Shown piece after piece: positions 7,497-16,459 of a stretch of 64,000 nucleotides of DNA. How positions within the stretch are numbered: position 1 is the stretch's first letter; each line of letters opens with the position of its first letter. The notes under the pieces are model-generated. The model was not told where the DNA came from, ran no database searches, and was given only the letters and a program-made list of their open reading frames with translations. Where the stretch lies: NCBI GenBank assembly GCA_902825945.1, contig CADECY010000036.1:1-64000 (forward strand). Reading direction: 5' to 3'. A program made the position numbers and the translations under genes. Origin of the DNA: an uncultured Acidobacteriota bacterium. GTDB taxonomy: Bacteria > Acidobacteriota > Terriglobia > Bryobacterales > Bryobacteraceae.

Positions 7497-8795
7497 CTAC
7501 TTCTCGAGTTCCTCGCGCAAGTAGCTGGTCCGTTCGCGGACGAACGGTTCGAGTCCGGGGATCGGCATTCCCTGCCGGAAGTGTTCGGTGAACGAGCGCT
7601 CGAACTGCACGGTCGGGTACATCTTGTTGGTGTCGGCCTCGACCCACGGCCGGATGAGATCCCGGAGCGCGGACATTCGTGCCAGCAAAGTGTCCGGGTG
7701 CGCCGCGCCGTCGAGCAAGGCGCGAACCTTGGCCTGATAGTGCGCGCGAAGATCAGGATCGCTCTGGAACTTCTGCGCGAGCGGGCGGATGTTCTGCGCC
7801 GGACCGGGCGGCGGAGGTGGCGGTGCCGGTTGGCCGGGCGGCGGTGGACCCGGCTGGAATCGCGGCACGAAATCGAGCGGCAGCCGGATCAACTGTTCTA
7901 TCGGAAGGTTCATGCCGAAGCAGCCCCAAGACTCGTTCGGGTCCCATGGGAACGTGATGAACCGGCCGTCGGACTGGCGATGATACAGGAAGTAATTGTG
8001 ACCCGACCCGATGTAGGAATCGAGGTTCACGGTCAGGTTGTCGAGGGCCAGGAACGCGGCCGCGGCGTCCATGTCGAGCTGAGTGGAGAGCTCGGAGAGC
8101 GGGCGGTTGTTCAGCGTATCGGCGAGCGCGATCAAATCCGACCAGTCGTCCGCCTCTTCGTTGTTCTCCTTCTCGTAGGCGCGGCGGTAACGTTCGGGAT
8201 CGGGTCCCATCCACTGGAGGGTTCCCATTGGGTCGCCCTTGTAGAGGTTGCCTTTCTCCTTCCTGCCGAATCGCGATTCCACGAAGGCGCTATCGACGCC
8301 TTCGACGAGGAAGTAGAGGCCCCAGTATTCTCCGTTGATCGTTACCGCCGCGTAGTTGACGCGCGGAGCGGGGAGGCCCGCCGCGGCGGCGAGTTCGTAG
8401 TAGACCTTCTCGCGGACGAAAGCCGGGTCCTTGAAGGCGTTGTTCAGATTCAACGAGTCCAGGCCCGCGATCTTCTGGCCCTTGACGAATTCGTTGAGCT
8501 TCAGCTTGAACGATTTCTTCTTGCCGGGATAGGTTCGGTAGCTCGAGTTTCCCTTGAAACGGACGCCGATGTTGTCGAAGTGAACCTCGCCCCAGTCGAA
8601 GTCCGCTTCGAGATAGACCGGGTCGGCGAGGCCTTCGAAGTTGGCACGGAGACGTTCCCACCAATCCGGTTGATGGAAGGTGAGGCGTATCTCGTGGACT
8701 TGGTCGCCATCGAACAATGGATGCGTCTCCGGGGTGCTCTGGGCCAGGCACACCGCCGCCACAAGCAGGAAAGTGAAGCGCGCCGTGGGGATCAT
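7497..8795 (-). CDS. CotH kinase family protein, exported
   Basis: This 432-residue protein has a signal peptide (MIPTARFTFLLVAAVCLAQ) and a CotH-type kinase fold. Typical segments are VRFKGNSSYRTYPGKKKSFKLKL, LDSLNLNNAFKDPAFVREK, TINGEYWGLYFLVEGVD and FITFPWDPNESWG. CotH-like kinases phosphorylate proteins on or outside the cell, as in spore coats. A proline-rich insert (about residues 310 to 335) interrupts the C-terminal half. The gene starts close to a divergent HTH gene, which may share its control region. The target is unknown. Confidence 0.85.
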   Translation of the reverse strand: MIPTARFTFLLVAAVCLAQSTPETHPLFDGDQVHEIRLTFHQPDWWERLRANFEGLADPVYLEADFDWGEVHFDNIGVRFKGNSSYRTYPGKKKSFKLKLNEFVKGQKIAGLDSLNLNNAFKDPAFVREKVYYELAAAAGLPAPRVNYAAVTINGEYWGLYFLVEGVDSAFVESRFGRKEKGNLYKGDPMGTLQWMGPDPERYRRAYEKENNEEADDWSDLIALADTLNNRPLSELSTQLDMDAAAAFLALDNLTVNLDSYIGSGHNYFLYHRQSDGRFITFPWDPNESWGCFGMNLPIEQLIRLPLDFVPRFQPGPPPPGQPAPPPPPPGPAQNIRPLAQKFQSDPDLRAHYQAKVRALLDGAAHPDTLLARMSALRDLIRPWVEADTNKMYPTVQFERSFTEHFRQGMPIPGLEPFVRERTSYLREELEK

Positions 8796-8849
8796 GAGCC
8801 GATCATATCATCTGGTACTACCGAAAAAATATTTTGTCTTGACATGGGA

Positions 8850-8855
8850 TAGAAT
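8850..8855 (+). promoter_or_regulatory. -10-like TAGAAT in the divergent CotH/HTH spacer
   Basis: TTGACATGGGATAGAAT occurs between the divergent genes. The TTGACA and TAGAAT are only 5 bases apart, so they cannot be one promoter. TAGAAT itself sits 17 bases before the preferred ATG of the HTH gene. Confidence 0.3.
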
Positions 8856-8872
8856 CGGTGGTTTCATGGAAC

Positions 8873-9493
8873 ATGCCCGCCGCTGTTCGAGTCTTGCGCG
8901 ACCCCGCCCAGGCTTCCGCGGCGCTTCAGCCCGGCCGTCTCGCCCTCCTGGAGCGTCTCGCCGAGCCCGGGTCCGCCGCCGGTGTCGCTCGCCAGATCGA
9001 CATGCCGCGGCAGCAGGTCAACTATCACCTGAAGGAGCTCGAGAAGCACGGTCTGGTCGAATTCGTCGAGGAGCGGCGCAAGGGCAACTGCATCGAACGG
9101 ATCGTGCAGGCGACTGCGCGCTCCTATTTGGTCAGCCCGGAGGCGCTCGGCAAGCTCGGCTCGACGCCGGAGGAGCGGCGCGACCGTTTCTCGGCCGCCT
9201 GGCTCGTTTCGGCCGCGGCGCGCGTGATTCGGGATCTTGCCGTGTTGGGATTACGTTCTCAGCGGGCGGGGAAGCGGCTGGCGACGCTGACGCTCGAAAC
9301 CGAGATCCGCTTCCGCAACGCGCACGAACGAAGCGCGTTCGCCGAGGAGTTGTCGGAAACCCTGGTCCGGCTCACCGCCAAGTATCACGACGTGGAGAGT
9401 CCGGGCGGGCGGCCGTTCCGCGTTCTGGCGGGCGTATGGCCGATGATCACCAAAACAGAGGAGGATGGGGGCGAGAGTGCCGCATTGGAATAA
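8873..9493 (+). CDS. HTH (ArsR-like) transcriptional regulator
   Basis: About 206 residues. The N-terminal third is a winged helix-turn-helix of the ArsR type: RLALLERLAEPGSAAGVARQ, then the recognition helix MPRQQVNYHLKELEKHGLVEFVEERRKG. The remaining 120 residues are mostly helical and unrecognised. A GTG at 8858 is an alternative start; the ATG at 8873 was chosen because the family usually begins about there. The downstream SRPBCC gene starts 3 bases later, a known pairing of ArsR regulators with AHSA1-like proteins. It probably controls its own operon and perhaps the divergent CotH gene. Confidence 0.8.
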   Translation: MPAAVRVLRDPAQASAALQPGRLALLERLAEPGSAAGVARQIDMPRQQVNYHLKELEKHGLVEFVEERRKGNCIERIVQATARSYLVSPEALGKLGSTPEERRDRFSAAWLVSAAARVIRDLAVLGLRSQRAGKRLATLTLETEIRFRNAHERSAFAEELSETLVRLTAKYHDVESPGGRPFRVLAGVWPMITKTEEDGGESAALE

Positions 9494-9496
9494 ACC

Positions 9497-10396
9497 ATGA
9501 GCGAACGAAAACACGACATTGAAATCGAGATCGACGCACCGGCCGGCCTCGTCTGGAAGGCGGTCACCGAGGGCCAGGGAATCACGCGCTGGTTCGCGCC
9601 GGAAGCCGAAGTGGTGCCCGGACCCGAAGGAAGCATCCGGGTGAGTTGGGGGCCCGGCATGGAAGGTACCGCGCGCCCTTTCACCGTGTGGGAAGAGGGC
9701 AAGCGTGTTGCCTGGACAGAGGATTACGGTGGACGCCCGAAGGTCATCGAGCTGATTCTCGAGGGTTCGGGTGGCAAGACCAAGCTGCGATTGGTGCACT
9801 CGGGCTTCAGCGCGGATGCGAGCTTCGATGGCGAGTACGAGTCGACCCACGGCGGCTGGCACATGTTCCTCGCGATGCTCCGCCATGGGCTGGAGCATCA
9901 CGCGCTCGAACCTGCGGAACCCGTCTGGAAGTTCACAATGGTGCCGGTGCCGCAACCCGAACTGGCGCCGAAACTCGCCGCTCAGTTCTCGGGTCCGATC
10001 GAGGAAGGCGCTCCGTTCCGCCTGGATTGGCCGGGCGCCGCACTCACGGGTACCGTACTGCGCACGCCTCGTCCCGGGTATGCCTGCCTCGCTGTCGATC
10101 AGTGGAATGGCTCGATCCTCGGGCTCTTCGTCGAGCGCGCCGGACCGCAATCAATGGTTACCGTTCAGGCGGTCTCTTTGGACCGGCACGCCGTGAAGCG
10201 GCGGGGCTGCCCGCAGCGATCGGCGAGTTCCTGGCGCGCCTCGGTGGGTAGATTGCGCTACCGCTTGCCGAGATCGGCGAGCGTCTTCGCAATCAGATTC
10301 CCGGGATTGGCTCGAATCCGCTGGTCGACGCGGCGGTCCTGCTTCGGAAGCGCGGCAATAGCGCCTTCGGTGGACTTTGCCCTTTCGTCGAGATAG
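9497..10396 (+). CDS. SRPBCC/AHSA1-like protein, probably frameshifted near 10193
   Basis: The first about 140 residues are an SRPBCC (AHSA1-type) domain: IEIDAPAGLVWKAVTEGQGITRWFAPEAE and later ESTHGGWHMFLAMLRHGLE. A second, shorter domain follows to about residue 230. After LDRHAV the frame turns Arg/Ser-rich and runs 139 bases into the convergent sulfatase gene. In the neighbouring frame a natural-looking end (EAAGLPAAIGEFLARLGG) stops at 10251, seven bases before the sulfatase gene ends. One missing base near 10193 would join them into a protein of about 251 residues. Role: lipophilic ligand binding or co-chaperone-like, paired with the upstream ArsR regulator. Confidence 0.75.
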   Translation: MSERKHDIEIEIDAPAGLVWKAVTEGQGITRWFAPEAEVVPGPEGSIRVSWGPGMEGTARPFTVWEEGKRVAWTEDYGGRPKVIELILEGSGGKTKLRLVHSGFSADASFDGEYESTHGGWHMFLAMLRHGLEHHALEPAEPVWKFTMVPVPQPELAPKLAAQFSGPIEEGAPFRLDWPGAALTGTVLRTPRPGYACLAVDQWNGSILGLFVERAGPQSMVTVQAVSLDRHAVKRRGCPQRSASSWRASVGRLRYRLPRSASVFAIRFPGLARIRWSTRRSCFGSAAIAPSVDFALSSR

Positions 10397-12114
10397 TCGA
10401 GCGCATTCAACGCCAGCATCGAGAGATAGGGGCCGTGCTTCGACTGGTTGGCGTACTCGACGAGCAGCGGCAGAGCCGCGTCGAGATCGGCCTGCATTCC
10501 GTGCTTTGCCAGCGCTTCCGCCGCGATGATTCGCACCGAGGGCGAGGTGTCTTGCAAGGCCCGCGTCAGTTCGGCTCGGGCCCGCTCCACCGCTTTCGCT
10601 CCGCGAATTCGGATGCCGAGTGCGCTCCAATAGCGAACCGCGGAATCGGAGTCGCTGAAGCCCTCGATCACCGCTGCGAGATCCTCTTCGCGGCGCGCCG
10701 AAGCGAGCCCCGCCATGCGCATCACGCGATCGACCGGATACTTCGAAGTGTCATGTCCGAACTCATACGGCGTCGATCCCTTCGATCGCTCGTGGATCTC
10801 GTTCTCCGGCAGGAATCCGACGTCCTTGATCCGCCGCGCGAGATCTTCTTGTGCCTTCCGCATCCGGGCCACGATCTTGGTGTGCGCCGGCGAATCGGCC
10901 AGGTTCTTCACCTCGTCGCGATCGGATTGAAGGTCGAACAACTCCTCGGCCGGTTTCTGGCGCCAGAAGCGATCCTGCTCTGCGTTGAGCTTGCCCTGCT
11001 GGTGGAGTTCGTGCCACTTTGCCGTTGTCGGTGTTTCGAACATGTAGGCGACATGCTGACCGTAGATGCGATCCGGAAGGTAGTGGCGTACGTAGACGTA
11101 GCGCTTGTCGCGAACCGACCGGACCATGTCATAACGCTCGTCCATCCGCCCGCGGAATCCGTGGATGTAGGGCTGCTCGGGCGCGGCATGCGGTCCGAGG
11201 AAGGCGTGCCCTTGGTGATAGTCCGCCGGCCGGATTCCCGCGAGGCTCAGCACGGTTGGCGCGAGATCGACGAAGCTCACCAGACGATCCGTCTCGCCGC
11301 CGGGCCGATAGCGGCGTGGACGCAGTTGGCGGAACTTCTCCGGAATGTGCACGATCATTGGCACGTGCAGGCCCGAGTTGAACGGCCAACGCTTGCTGCG
11401 CGGCATCCCCGATCCGTGATCGGAATAGAAGAACACGATCGTCGAGTCGGCCAACCCGTCTTTCGCCAACTGATCGAGCACGCCGCCCACCTGCCCGTCC
11501 ATCGTTTCGATGTTGTCGTAGCTCTGCGCCCAATCGTGCCGGACCTCGGGGGTGTCGGGATGATAGGCCGGAATCCGCACTCGCGCGGGATCGTGGCGAA
11601 GCTGGTGCGGCCGCGTCCGGATCTGGCTTTCGTGGGTAATCGTGAAGTTGAAGACGGCGAAGAACGGCTGGTCCGCGCGGCGGTTGCGCCAGTGGGCCTT
11701 GTTGCTCGATTCGTCCCACGTGCCTTCGGGCTTTTCGAGGTTGTAGTCTTCCTTGACGTTGTTGGTGCAGTAGTAGCCGGCCTCGCGCAGGAATTGCGGA
11801 AACATTTTCATGCCCGCGGGCAACCGTGTGTTCGACCGCATGTGCTCGGACCCGGTGGAAGGCGGATACATCCCACTGATGATGGTGGTGCGGGCGGGTG
11901 CACACACCGGCGCGCAGGACCAAGCGTTTCGATAGCGCAGCGCATTCGCCGCCAGTGAATCGATTCGAGGCGACTTCGCGTACGGATCGCCGAAGCAACC
12001 GAGGTGCGGGCTCATGTCCTCGCAGGTGACCCACAGGATGTTCGGTTTCGCCGAATCCGCCGCGCCCGCGAGCGAAGTGGCCGCGGCGGCTGAAAGGAAC
12101 TGCCGGCGTTGCAT
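10258..12114 (-). CDS. Tat-exported sulfatase with C-terminal HEAT-like repeats
   Basis: This 618-residue protein begins with a Tat-like signal (MQRRQFLSAAAATSLAG). The sulfatase core shows VTCEDMSPHLGCFGD for metal binding, CAPARTTIISG with the formylglycine Cys at about residue 71, and IVFFYSDHGSG. The Asp-Asp usual at the first metal site is Glu-Asp here. A domain of about 100 residues at the C-terminus (PSVRIIAAEALAKHG, YLSMLALNALDYL) is HEAT-like. Enzymes of this type hydrolyse sulfate esters outside the cytoplasm, probably from polysaccharides, and need a formylglycine-generating enzyme not seen here. The downstream gene on the other strand stops nearby. Confidence 0.92.
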   Translation of the reverse strand: MQRRQFLSAAAATSLAGAADSAKPNILWVTCEDMSPHLGCFGDPYAKSPRIDSLAANALRYRNAWSCAPVCAPARTTIISGMYPPSTGSEHMRSNTRLPAGMKMFPQFLREAGYYCTNNVKEDYNLEKPEGTWDESSNKAHWRNRRADQPFFAVFNFTITHESQIRTRPHQLRHDPARVRIPAYHPDTPEVRHDWAQSYDNIETMDGQVGGVLDQLAKDGLADSTIVFFYSDHGSGMPRSKRWPFNSGLHVPMIVHIPEKFRQLRPRRYRPGGETDRLVSFVDLAPTVLSLAGIRPADYHQGHAFLGPHAAPEQPYIHGFRGRMDERYDMVRSVRDKRYVYVRHYLPDRIYGQHVAYMFETPTTAKWHELHQQGKLNAEQDRFWRQKPAEELFDLQSDRDEVKNLADSPAHTKIVARMRKAQEDLARRIKDVGFLPENEIHERSKGSTPYEFGHDTSKYPVDRVMRMAGLASARREEDLAAVIEGFSDSDSAVRYWSALGIRIRGAKAVERARAELTRALQDTSPSVRIIAAEALAKHGMQADLDAALPLLVEYANQSKHGPYLSMLALNALDYLDERAKSTEGAIAALPKQDRRVDQRIRANPGNLIAKTLADLGKR

Positions 12115-12127
12115 GAAGGCGTGGGTC

Positions 12128-13291
12128 CTACGCGCTCGCCAGGAACTTGCGGATCCGCTCGAGAGCTTCCATCAGATTCTCCATCGAGTTGGCGTAGCTG
12201 AACCGCAGATAGCCGTCGCCATAGGCGCCGAAGGCCGTGCCGTCGAGACAGGCGACACCCGCTTCGTTGAGGAGACGCTCGGCAAGCACTTTCGACGGAA
12301 TTCCAGTGCCCGTGACATTCGGGAACGCATAGAAGGCACCTTCCGGAAGCGCGCAACGGAATCCGGGAAGCTGATTGAGTCCGCCGACGAAGACATCGCG
12401 GCGGCGGCGGAATTCGGCGACCATCGCCTCGGCCTCATCCTGCGGACCGTCGAGCGCGGCGATGCCCGCGCGCTGGGTCATCGATGCGGTGCACGAGTTC
12501 GAGTTGACCATTAGCTTGTTGACCGCGTCCACGAGCCACGTGGGCATGACGCCGTAGCCCAGGCGCCATCCGGTCATCGCGTAGGTCTTCGAGAAACCGT
12601 CGAGAATGATCGTCTTCTCCTGCATTCCGGGGAGCGAGGCGATCGAGAGCGGTTGCTCGCCGAAGACGAGCCGCGAATAGATTTCGTCGGAGAGCACCAC
12701 CAGGTCGCGATCACGAATCAGGTCGGCGATCGCGCGGATATCATCGGCCGGGATGATGCCGCCGGTCGGATTCTGCGGGGAGTTGAGAACCACCATCTTC
12801 GTTCGATCGCTGAGGCTCTTCTTGAACACGTCGAGATCGAACGAGAAGCCGCGCGATTCCACGAGCGGAATCGGCACAGGTTTGGCTCCCGCGACGTGAA
12901 TCATCGACTCGTACATGGGGAAGCCCGGGTTCGGATAGATCACCTCGTCGCCCTGATCGAGCAGCGCGAGCATCGGGAAGAAGATGATCGGCTTGCCGCC
13001 TGGCACCACGCACACGTGCTCGGGGCCTGCCTTGATGCCGCGGGTCCGCGAGATGTAGTTCGCGATCGATTGACGCAACTCCGGCAATCCCTGCGTGGGC
13101 CCGTAGTGTGTCCAGCCCTGATCGAGCGCAGTCTTGCAGGCTTCGATCACGTGTTTCGGCGTGTCGAAATCGGGCTCGCCGATTTCGAGGTGAATGATGC
13201 TCTTTCCTTGCGCCTCGAGCGCGCGGGCCTTTACCAATACGGCGAAAGCGCCTTCCACGAGGATGTTGTTCATGCGCGCGGCAAGTTTCAT
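12128..13291 (-). CDS. PLP-dependent aminotransferase class I/II
   Basis: The 387 residues match the aspartate aminotransferase superfamily (fold type I). Visible landmarks are HLEIGEPDFDTP, THYGPTQGLPELR, VVLNSPQNPTGG, VVLSDEIYSRLVF and the PLP lysine in DGFSKTYAMTGWRLGYG at about residue 234, with RFSYANS near the C-terminus carrying the carboxylate-binding Arg. It should be a cytosolic transaminase for amino acids, exact substrate unknown. The gene ends 13 bases before the sulfatase start on the same strand. Confidence 0.93.
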   Translation of the reverse strand: MKLAARMNNILVEGAFAVLVKARALEAQGKSIIHLEIGEPDFDTPKHVIEACKTALDQGWTHYGPTQGLPELRQSIANYISRTRGIKAGPEHVCVVPGGKPIIFFPMLALLDQGDEVIYPNPGFPMYESMIHVAGAKPVPIPLVESRGFSFDLDVFKKSLSDRTKMVVLNSPQNPTGGIIPADDIRAIADLIRDRDLVVLSDEIYSRLVFGEQPLSIASLPGMQEKTIILDGFSKTYAMTGWRLGYGVMPTWLVDAVNKLMVNSNSCTASMTQRAGIAALDGPQDEAEAMVAEFRRRRDVFVGGLNQLPGFRCALPEGAFYAFPNVTGTGIPSKVLAERLLNEAGVACLDGTAFGAYGDGYLRFSYANSMENLMEALERIRKFLASA

Positions 13292-13369
13292 GCGGGGGTT
13301 GTCCTGGAGTGGGGTGGGATGGGCGCCGGGGGGATGAATCGCTCGCGGCGCAAGTTGACATTGTAGCGC

Positions 13370-14149
13370 CTAGCCCGCCTCTTCCTGCATCCGCCGCACG
13401 ACGAACGTGGCGAACCGCCGCGGAACAAAGCGATGGAGCTGAATCAGGATCCGGTTCGACCAGCCGCAAACGTGGAGTACCTTGCCAGCCATGGTCGCGT
13501 GATAGACCTGCTCCGCCACCGACTTCGCGGAGGGAAGACGGCGCCGGAACAGACGCGACGGGCCGAGTTCGGCGTTCGCCACGAATTGAGATTCCGTCGG
13601 CCCGGGACATACGCAGATCGCCTTGACGCCCTTGCCTTGCAACTCGTTCGCCAGCGCTTCGGTGAAGTGCAGTACGTACACCTTCGTCGCGTAGTAGACC
13701 GCCATCAGCGGACCGGGTTGAAACGCCGCGGTGGAGGCGATGTTGCAGATCCGCCCGAATCCGCGCTCGACCATCGGCCGGAGAAAGAGTTTGGTGAGCA
13801 CCGTGAGCGATGTGATGTTCACCTGGATCATGTCGAGTTCCTTGTCGAGGCTGGTCTCACGGAAGTGCCCCCACAATCCGAAACCCGCGTTGTTGATCAG
13901 AATGTCCACCTGATGCCCGGCGGCGGTGACCTGCTCGAAAAGAGAGCGCGCGCCGGCGGGACTGGAGAGGTCGGACGTGAACACCGAGACCTTCGACTTG
14001 CTGTCTGCCCGCAACCGCACGGCCAGTTCCTCGAGCGCGTGCTGGCTGCGCGCGGTAAGGATCAGGTCGAACCCCGGCCGGGCAAACTCGCGCGCGATTG
14101 CCGCGCCGATGCCCATCGAGGCTCCGGTAATGAGAACGGTCTGATTCAT
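13370..14149 (-). CDS. Short-chain dehydrogenase/reductase
   Basis: A classical SDR of 259 residues. The cofactor loop is TGASMGIGAAIA near the N-terminus, followed by ILINNAGFGLWG, the catalytic Ser in CNIASTAAF and YxxxK in VYYATKVY. The C-terminal 60 residues carry a basic, hydrophobic tail as in membrane-associated SDRs acting on lipids. The substrate is unknown. The start overlaps the end of the beta-lactamase-like gene by 4 bases on the same strand, so the two share a transcript. Confidence 0.92.
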   Translation of the reverse strand: MNQTVLITGASMGIGAAIAREFARPGFDLILTARSQHALEELAVRLRADSKSKVSVFTSDLSSPAGARSLFEQVTAAGHQVDILINNAGFGLWGHFRETSLDKELDMIQVNITSLTVLTKLFLRPMVERGFGRICNIASTAAFQPGPLMAVYYATKVYVLHFTEALANELQGKGVKAICVCPGPTESQFVANAELGPSRLFRRRLPSAKSVAEQVYHATMAGKVLHVCGWSNRILIQLHRFVPRRFATFVVRRMQEEAG

Positions 14150-15078
14150 TGAGTGAGGCCTTCCAGAAGGTGTCCGGTGATCCTCGCGATCGCCTTGTTC
14201 CCTTCATTGTCGGGAGACCAATCGGGCTCGCGCATGCCATCCACTGTGATGGCGATGGCGACGCGGCCACGCTTGGTATAAACGATTCCGGCGTCGCTGC
14301 GCAATGTGTCGAGCGCGCCCGATTTGCTGGCGACCTTCAGGCGCCACTGCCGTCCGATGCCGTCCTTGAACTGCTGCCGCTCGAGGATCGCGATCATCTG
14401 ACGGGAAGCCTCCGGACTCACCACCTTGCCCGATTCGATCATCTCGAGAAGCATGGCCATCTCACGAGGCGTCGAGTAGCCGATGCCGTAGCGCTCATTC
14501 CCGGGCTTGCGCCCTTCCTCGCTCCAGCCCTCCGGCTCCTTCAACGCGTTTCCATCGCCGCGGATCTTGCGCAATGACCGGGTGTTTTTCAGCCCGAGGG
14601 CCTCCATGCGCTCGTTGACCGAATCGGCTCCGAAGCGGCTCAGGAGCAGATTGGTCGCCGTGTTGTCGCTCACGACGATCATCAAATGGACCAGATCGCG
14701 AAGCGGCAGCGCCACTCCTTCCGAGAGTTCGCGGAGCACACCCGAGCCTGAGACCTTGTCCTGATCACGCAGCACGATCGTGTCGCTCCATTGCGCTTTC
14801 CCTTCAGCGACGGACTGAAAGACGGCTACCATGATGGGCAGCTTGATGGTGCTCGCCGTGCGAACTCTGTCATCGGCTCGCAACGCGAACGATTTGCCAG
14901 TATCGAGATTCTTGGCATAGACGCTGATCGTTCCGGGAAAGTTACGCACTACCCCGGCGAGGTTGCGATCCATCCGGTCCATGGGGGATGGCTCGCCCTC
15001 CGCAATTGTAAAGAATGCTAAAAAAGCCAGAAACCCGCGCAAAATCAATGGTGAAAGCCCTCTCTGGTAGCGTATCAT
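14146..15078 (-). CDS. Class A beta-lactamase-like serine hydrolase
   Basis: From the ATG at 15078 the protein is 310 residues with a signal peptide (LILRGFLAFLAFFTIAEG). The three penicillin-recognising motifs are present: S-T-I-K at about residues 76 to 79, S-D-N in VVSDNTATN at about 137 to 139, and K-S-G in VASKSGALD. The omega-loop ExxLN motif with the deacylating Glu is not obvious, so it may be a poor beta-lactamase or a related peptidase. A longer frame to 15267 is rejected because it crosses the divergent regulator gene. It shares a 22-base spacer with that regulator. Confidence 0.85.
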   Translation of the reverse strand: MIRYQRGLSPLILRGFLAFLAFFTIAEGEPSPMDRMDRNLAGVVRNFPGTISVYAKNLDTGKSFALRADDRVRTASTIKLPIMVAVFQSVAEGKAQWSDTIVLRDQDKVSGSGVLRELSEGVALPLRDLVHLMIVVSDNTATNLLLSRFGADSVNERMEALGLKNTRSLRKIRGDGNALKEPEGWSEEGRKPGNERYGIGYSTPREMAMLLEMIESGKVVSPEASRQMIAILERQQFKDGIGRQWRLKVASKSGALDTLRSDAGIVYTKRGRVAIAITVDGMREPDWSPDNEGNKAIARITGHLLEGLTQ

Positions 15079-15100
15079 CTCGGGATAGGGGGCTTTCAAT

Positions 15101-15514
15101 ATGAGCACACAAACAACACTAGCGCATAATGGTTTCTCAGGATCGATCCGGAGCACTCGCCAGAAGTCGGCGATCCGGTCGGCCTTCGAACGGACCAAGC
15201 GGCCGCTGTCGCCCGCTGAAGTCCTGACACTGGCGGCACGCGAGGCATCCGGTCTCGGCATTGCCACCGTTTATCGCAACATCAAGACTCTCGTCACTGA
15301 CGGATGGCTCACACCGGTCGACCTGCCGGGTGAGGCGCCGCGGTACGAGATCACCACTCGCACCCGCCACAATCACTTCTACTGCAAGAGCTGCGGTAAG
15401 GTCTTCGATGTCGGACTCTGCGATGTCAATACCAAGAAGGTGCTGCCGCGTGGCTTCAAGCTTTCCGGACACCAGACTTTGCTCTACGGCAATTGCTCCG
15501 AGTGCGTCAACTGA
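15101..15514 (+). CDS. Fur-family metalloregulator
   Basis: A 137-residue Fur/PerR/Zur-type repressor. The winged helix includes RSTRQKSAIRSAFERTKRPLSPAEV and the recognition helix GLGIATVYRNIKTLV. The dimerisation domain has HNHFYCKSCGKVFDV and a C-terminal CSEC, which together make the structural Cys4 zinc site. The spread of His residues does not allow an Fe, Zn or peroxide assignment. It is divergent from the beta-lactamase-like gene with a 22-base spacer and GGGGG before its ATG. Regulation of that gene or itself is inference. Confidence 0.9.
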   Translation: MSTQTTLAHNGFSGSIRSTRQKSAIRSAFERTKRPLSPAEVLTLAAREASGLGIATVYRNIKTLVTDGWLTPVDLPGEAPRYEITTRTRHNHFYCKSCGKVFDVGLCDVNTKKVLPRGFKLSGHQTLLYGNCSECVN

Positions 15515-15554
15515 CGCAAGCTGGGCTGAACCGTTAGGTTAGGCGGGCTCGGCG

Positions 15555-15587
15555 GAAGCGGCGCCGGCGTCATGCAGACGCCGCTTC
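15555..15587. terminator. GC hairpin after the Fur-family gene
   Basis: GAAGCGGCG at 15555-15563 is the perfect inverted copy of CGCCGCTTC at 15579-15587. A nested alternative is GGCGTC-atgca-GACGCC. It lies 40 bases after the stop codon. No T tract follows, so it may be a factor-dependent terminator or an RNA end-protecting hairpin. Confidence 0.35.
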
Positions 15588-15983
15588 AGGCGCGGCCGAG
15601 CCTGGATCAGAATTGATCTACGACCGGGATCACGGTTTCCGGCCGTGCGATTGGCGAAGTGGGGTCACCGGCTGTCTGGATAGAGCAGCGATTTCACCCG
15701 CACGCTCGGTACGTCGTGCCGGCGGCCTCGACCACCGAGATCAGATCACCTGATCCGTGAGTTCGGTGACCGGACGCTCGACAATGGCGAGATCCATCTG
15801 CGGGTGTTGAGCCGGTTGTCTGATATGTTCACCTCAATAGAGGCGTCGGCGAGGACCATAGGTCCTTCGAGATCCTCCGGAGATGCATCCCGGTGACGGT
15901 CTCGGTTTGCCTGTGCGGTTGGTTCTTGCTTGGCTATTTGTGACGCGGGCGGCGAGCGGCGCGGCGATTCGTGGCTCAAACTC
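15588..15983. other. Stretch without a supported gene
   Basis: No gene found with ribosome site or recognisable motif. A plus-strand frame near 15740-15890 and a minus-strand frame of 77 codons overlap each other, and neither is convincing. It may contain remnants. Confidence 0.45.
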
Positions 15984-16442
15984 TTATTGCTTCACCAGTA
16001 CAGTGACCGTCTCCATCTCCCCACCCGGAGTCTTCACGCGCCGGACCTGCGTCAACTCCGACCCATCCGCCGAGACCCGCCACTCGTCTCGCATCTCGAC
16101 CTTCTCAGTCCCCTGGAATTCGAGATCATGCGAAAAGTGAAGCGTTTCACCGTCCCACCGCAACACGCTCCGAAGCTCATTACTTCGGATCTTGTTGACC
16201 GACGCCTTGCCCGAAGTGTCGTATCGATACTCGGCCTTGCCAGGAGCCATCCCACCCGCCTGCTCGGTGGAAACGCGCAACACGGAACCCTTGTGCTCGA
16301 TCTTCGACACCAGCTTGTTCGGAAGCGGCAAGTCTCCGAACTTCGATCGATCGGGATCGAGCTTCCAGGTTCCAGTGAAATTGGGCTCGGCGAACGCGAG
16401 CGCGGTAACGAGCACGGCGGCGGCTGACAGAGTCCGCGACAT
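15984..16442 (-). CDS. Small exported protein of unknown function
   Basis: The 152-residue protein has a signal peptide (MSRTLSAAAVLVTALAFA) directly followed by EPNFTGTWKLDPDRSKFG, a lipocalin-like opening common in exported acidobacterial proteins. The remainder is predicted beta strands with alternating charged and hydrophobic residues, consistent with a small beta barrel. There is no catalytic motif. It ends upstream of the gene-poor stretch and lies on the same strand as the large beta-propeller gene, whose end is 17 bases before its start codon. Confidence 0.7.
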   Translation of the reverse strand: MSRTLSAAAVLVTALAFAEPNFTGTWKLDPDRSKFGDLPLPNKLVSKIEHKGSVLRVSTEQAGGMAPGKAEYRYDTSGKASVNKIRSNELRSVLRWDGETLHFSHDLEFQGTEKVEMRDEWRVSADGSELTQVRRVKTPGGEMETVTVLVKQ

Positions 16443-16459
16443 GCTCCCAGTGTATCCGC

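Noticed and set aside
8839-8855. TTGACA followed by TAGAAT read as a sigma-70 promoter
   Set aside because: The two hexamers are only 5 bases apart, not about 17.
15746-15979. Minus-strand 77-codon frame after the Fur-family gene
   Set aside because: No recognisable motif or ribosome site, and an equally plausible plus-strand frame overlaps it.
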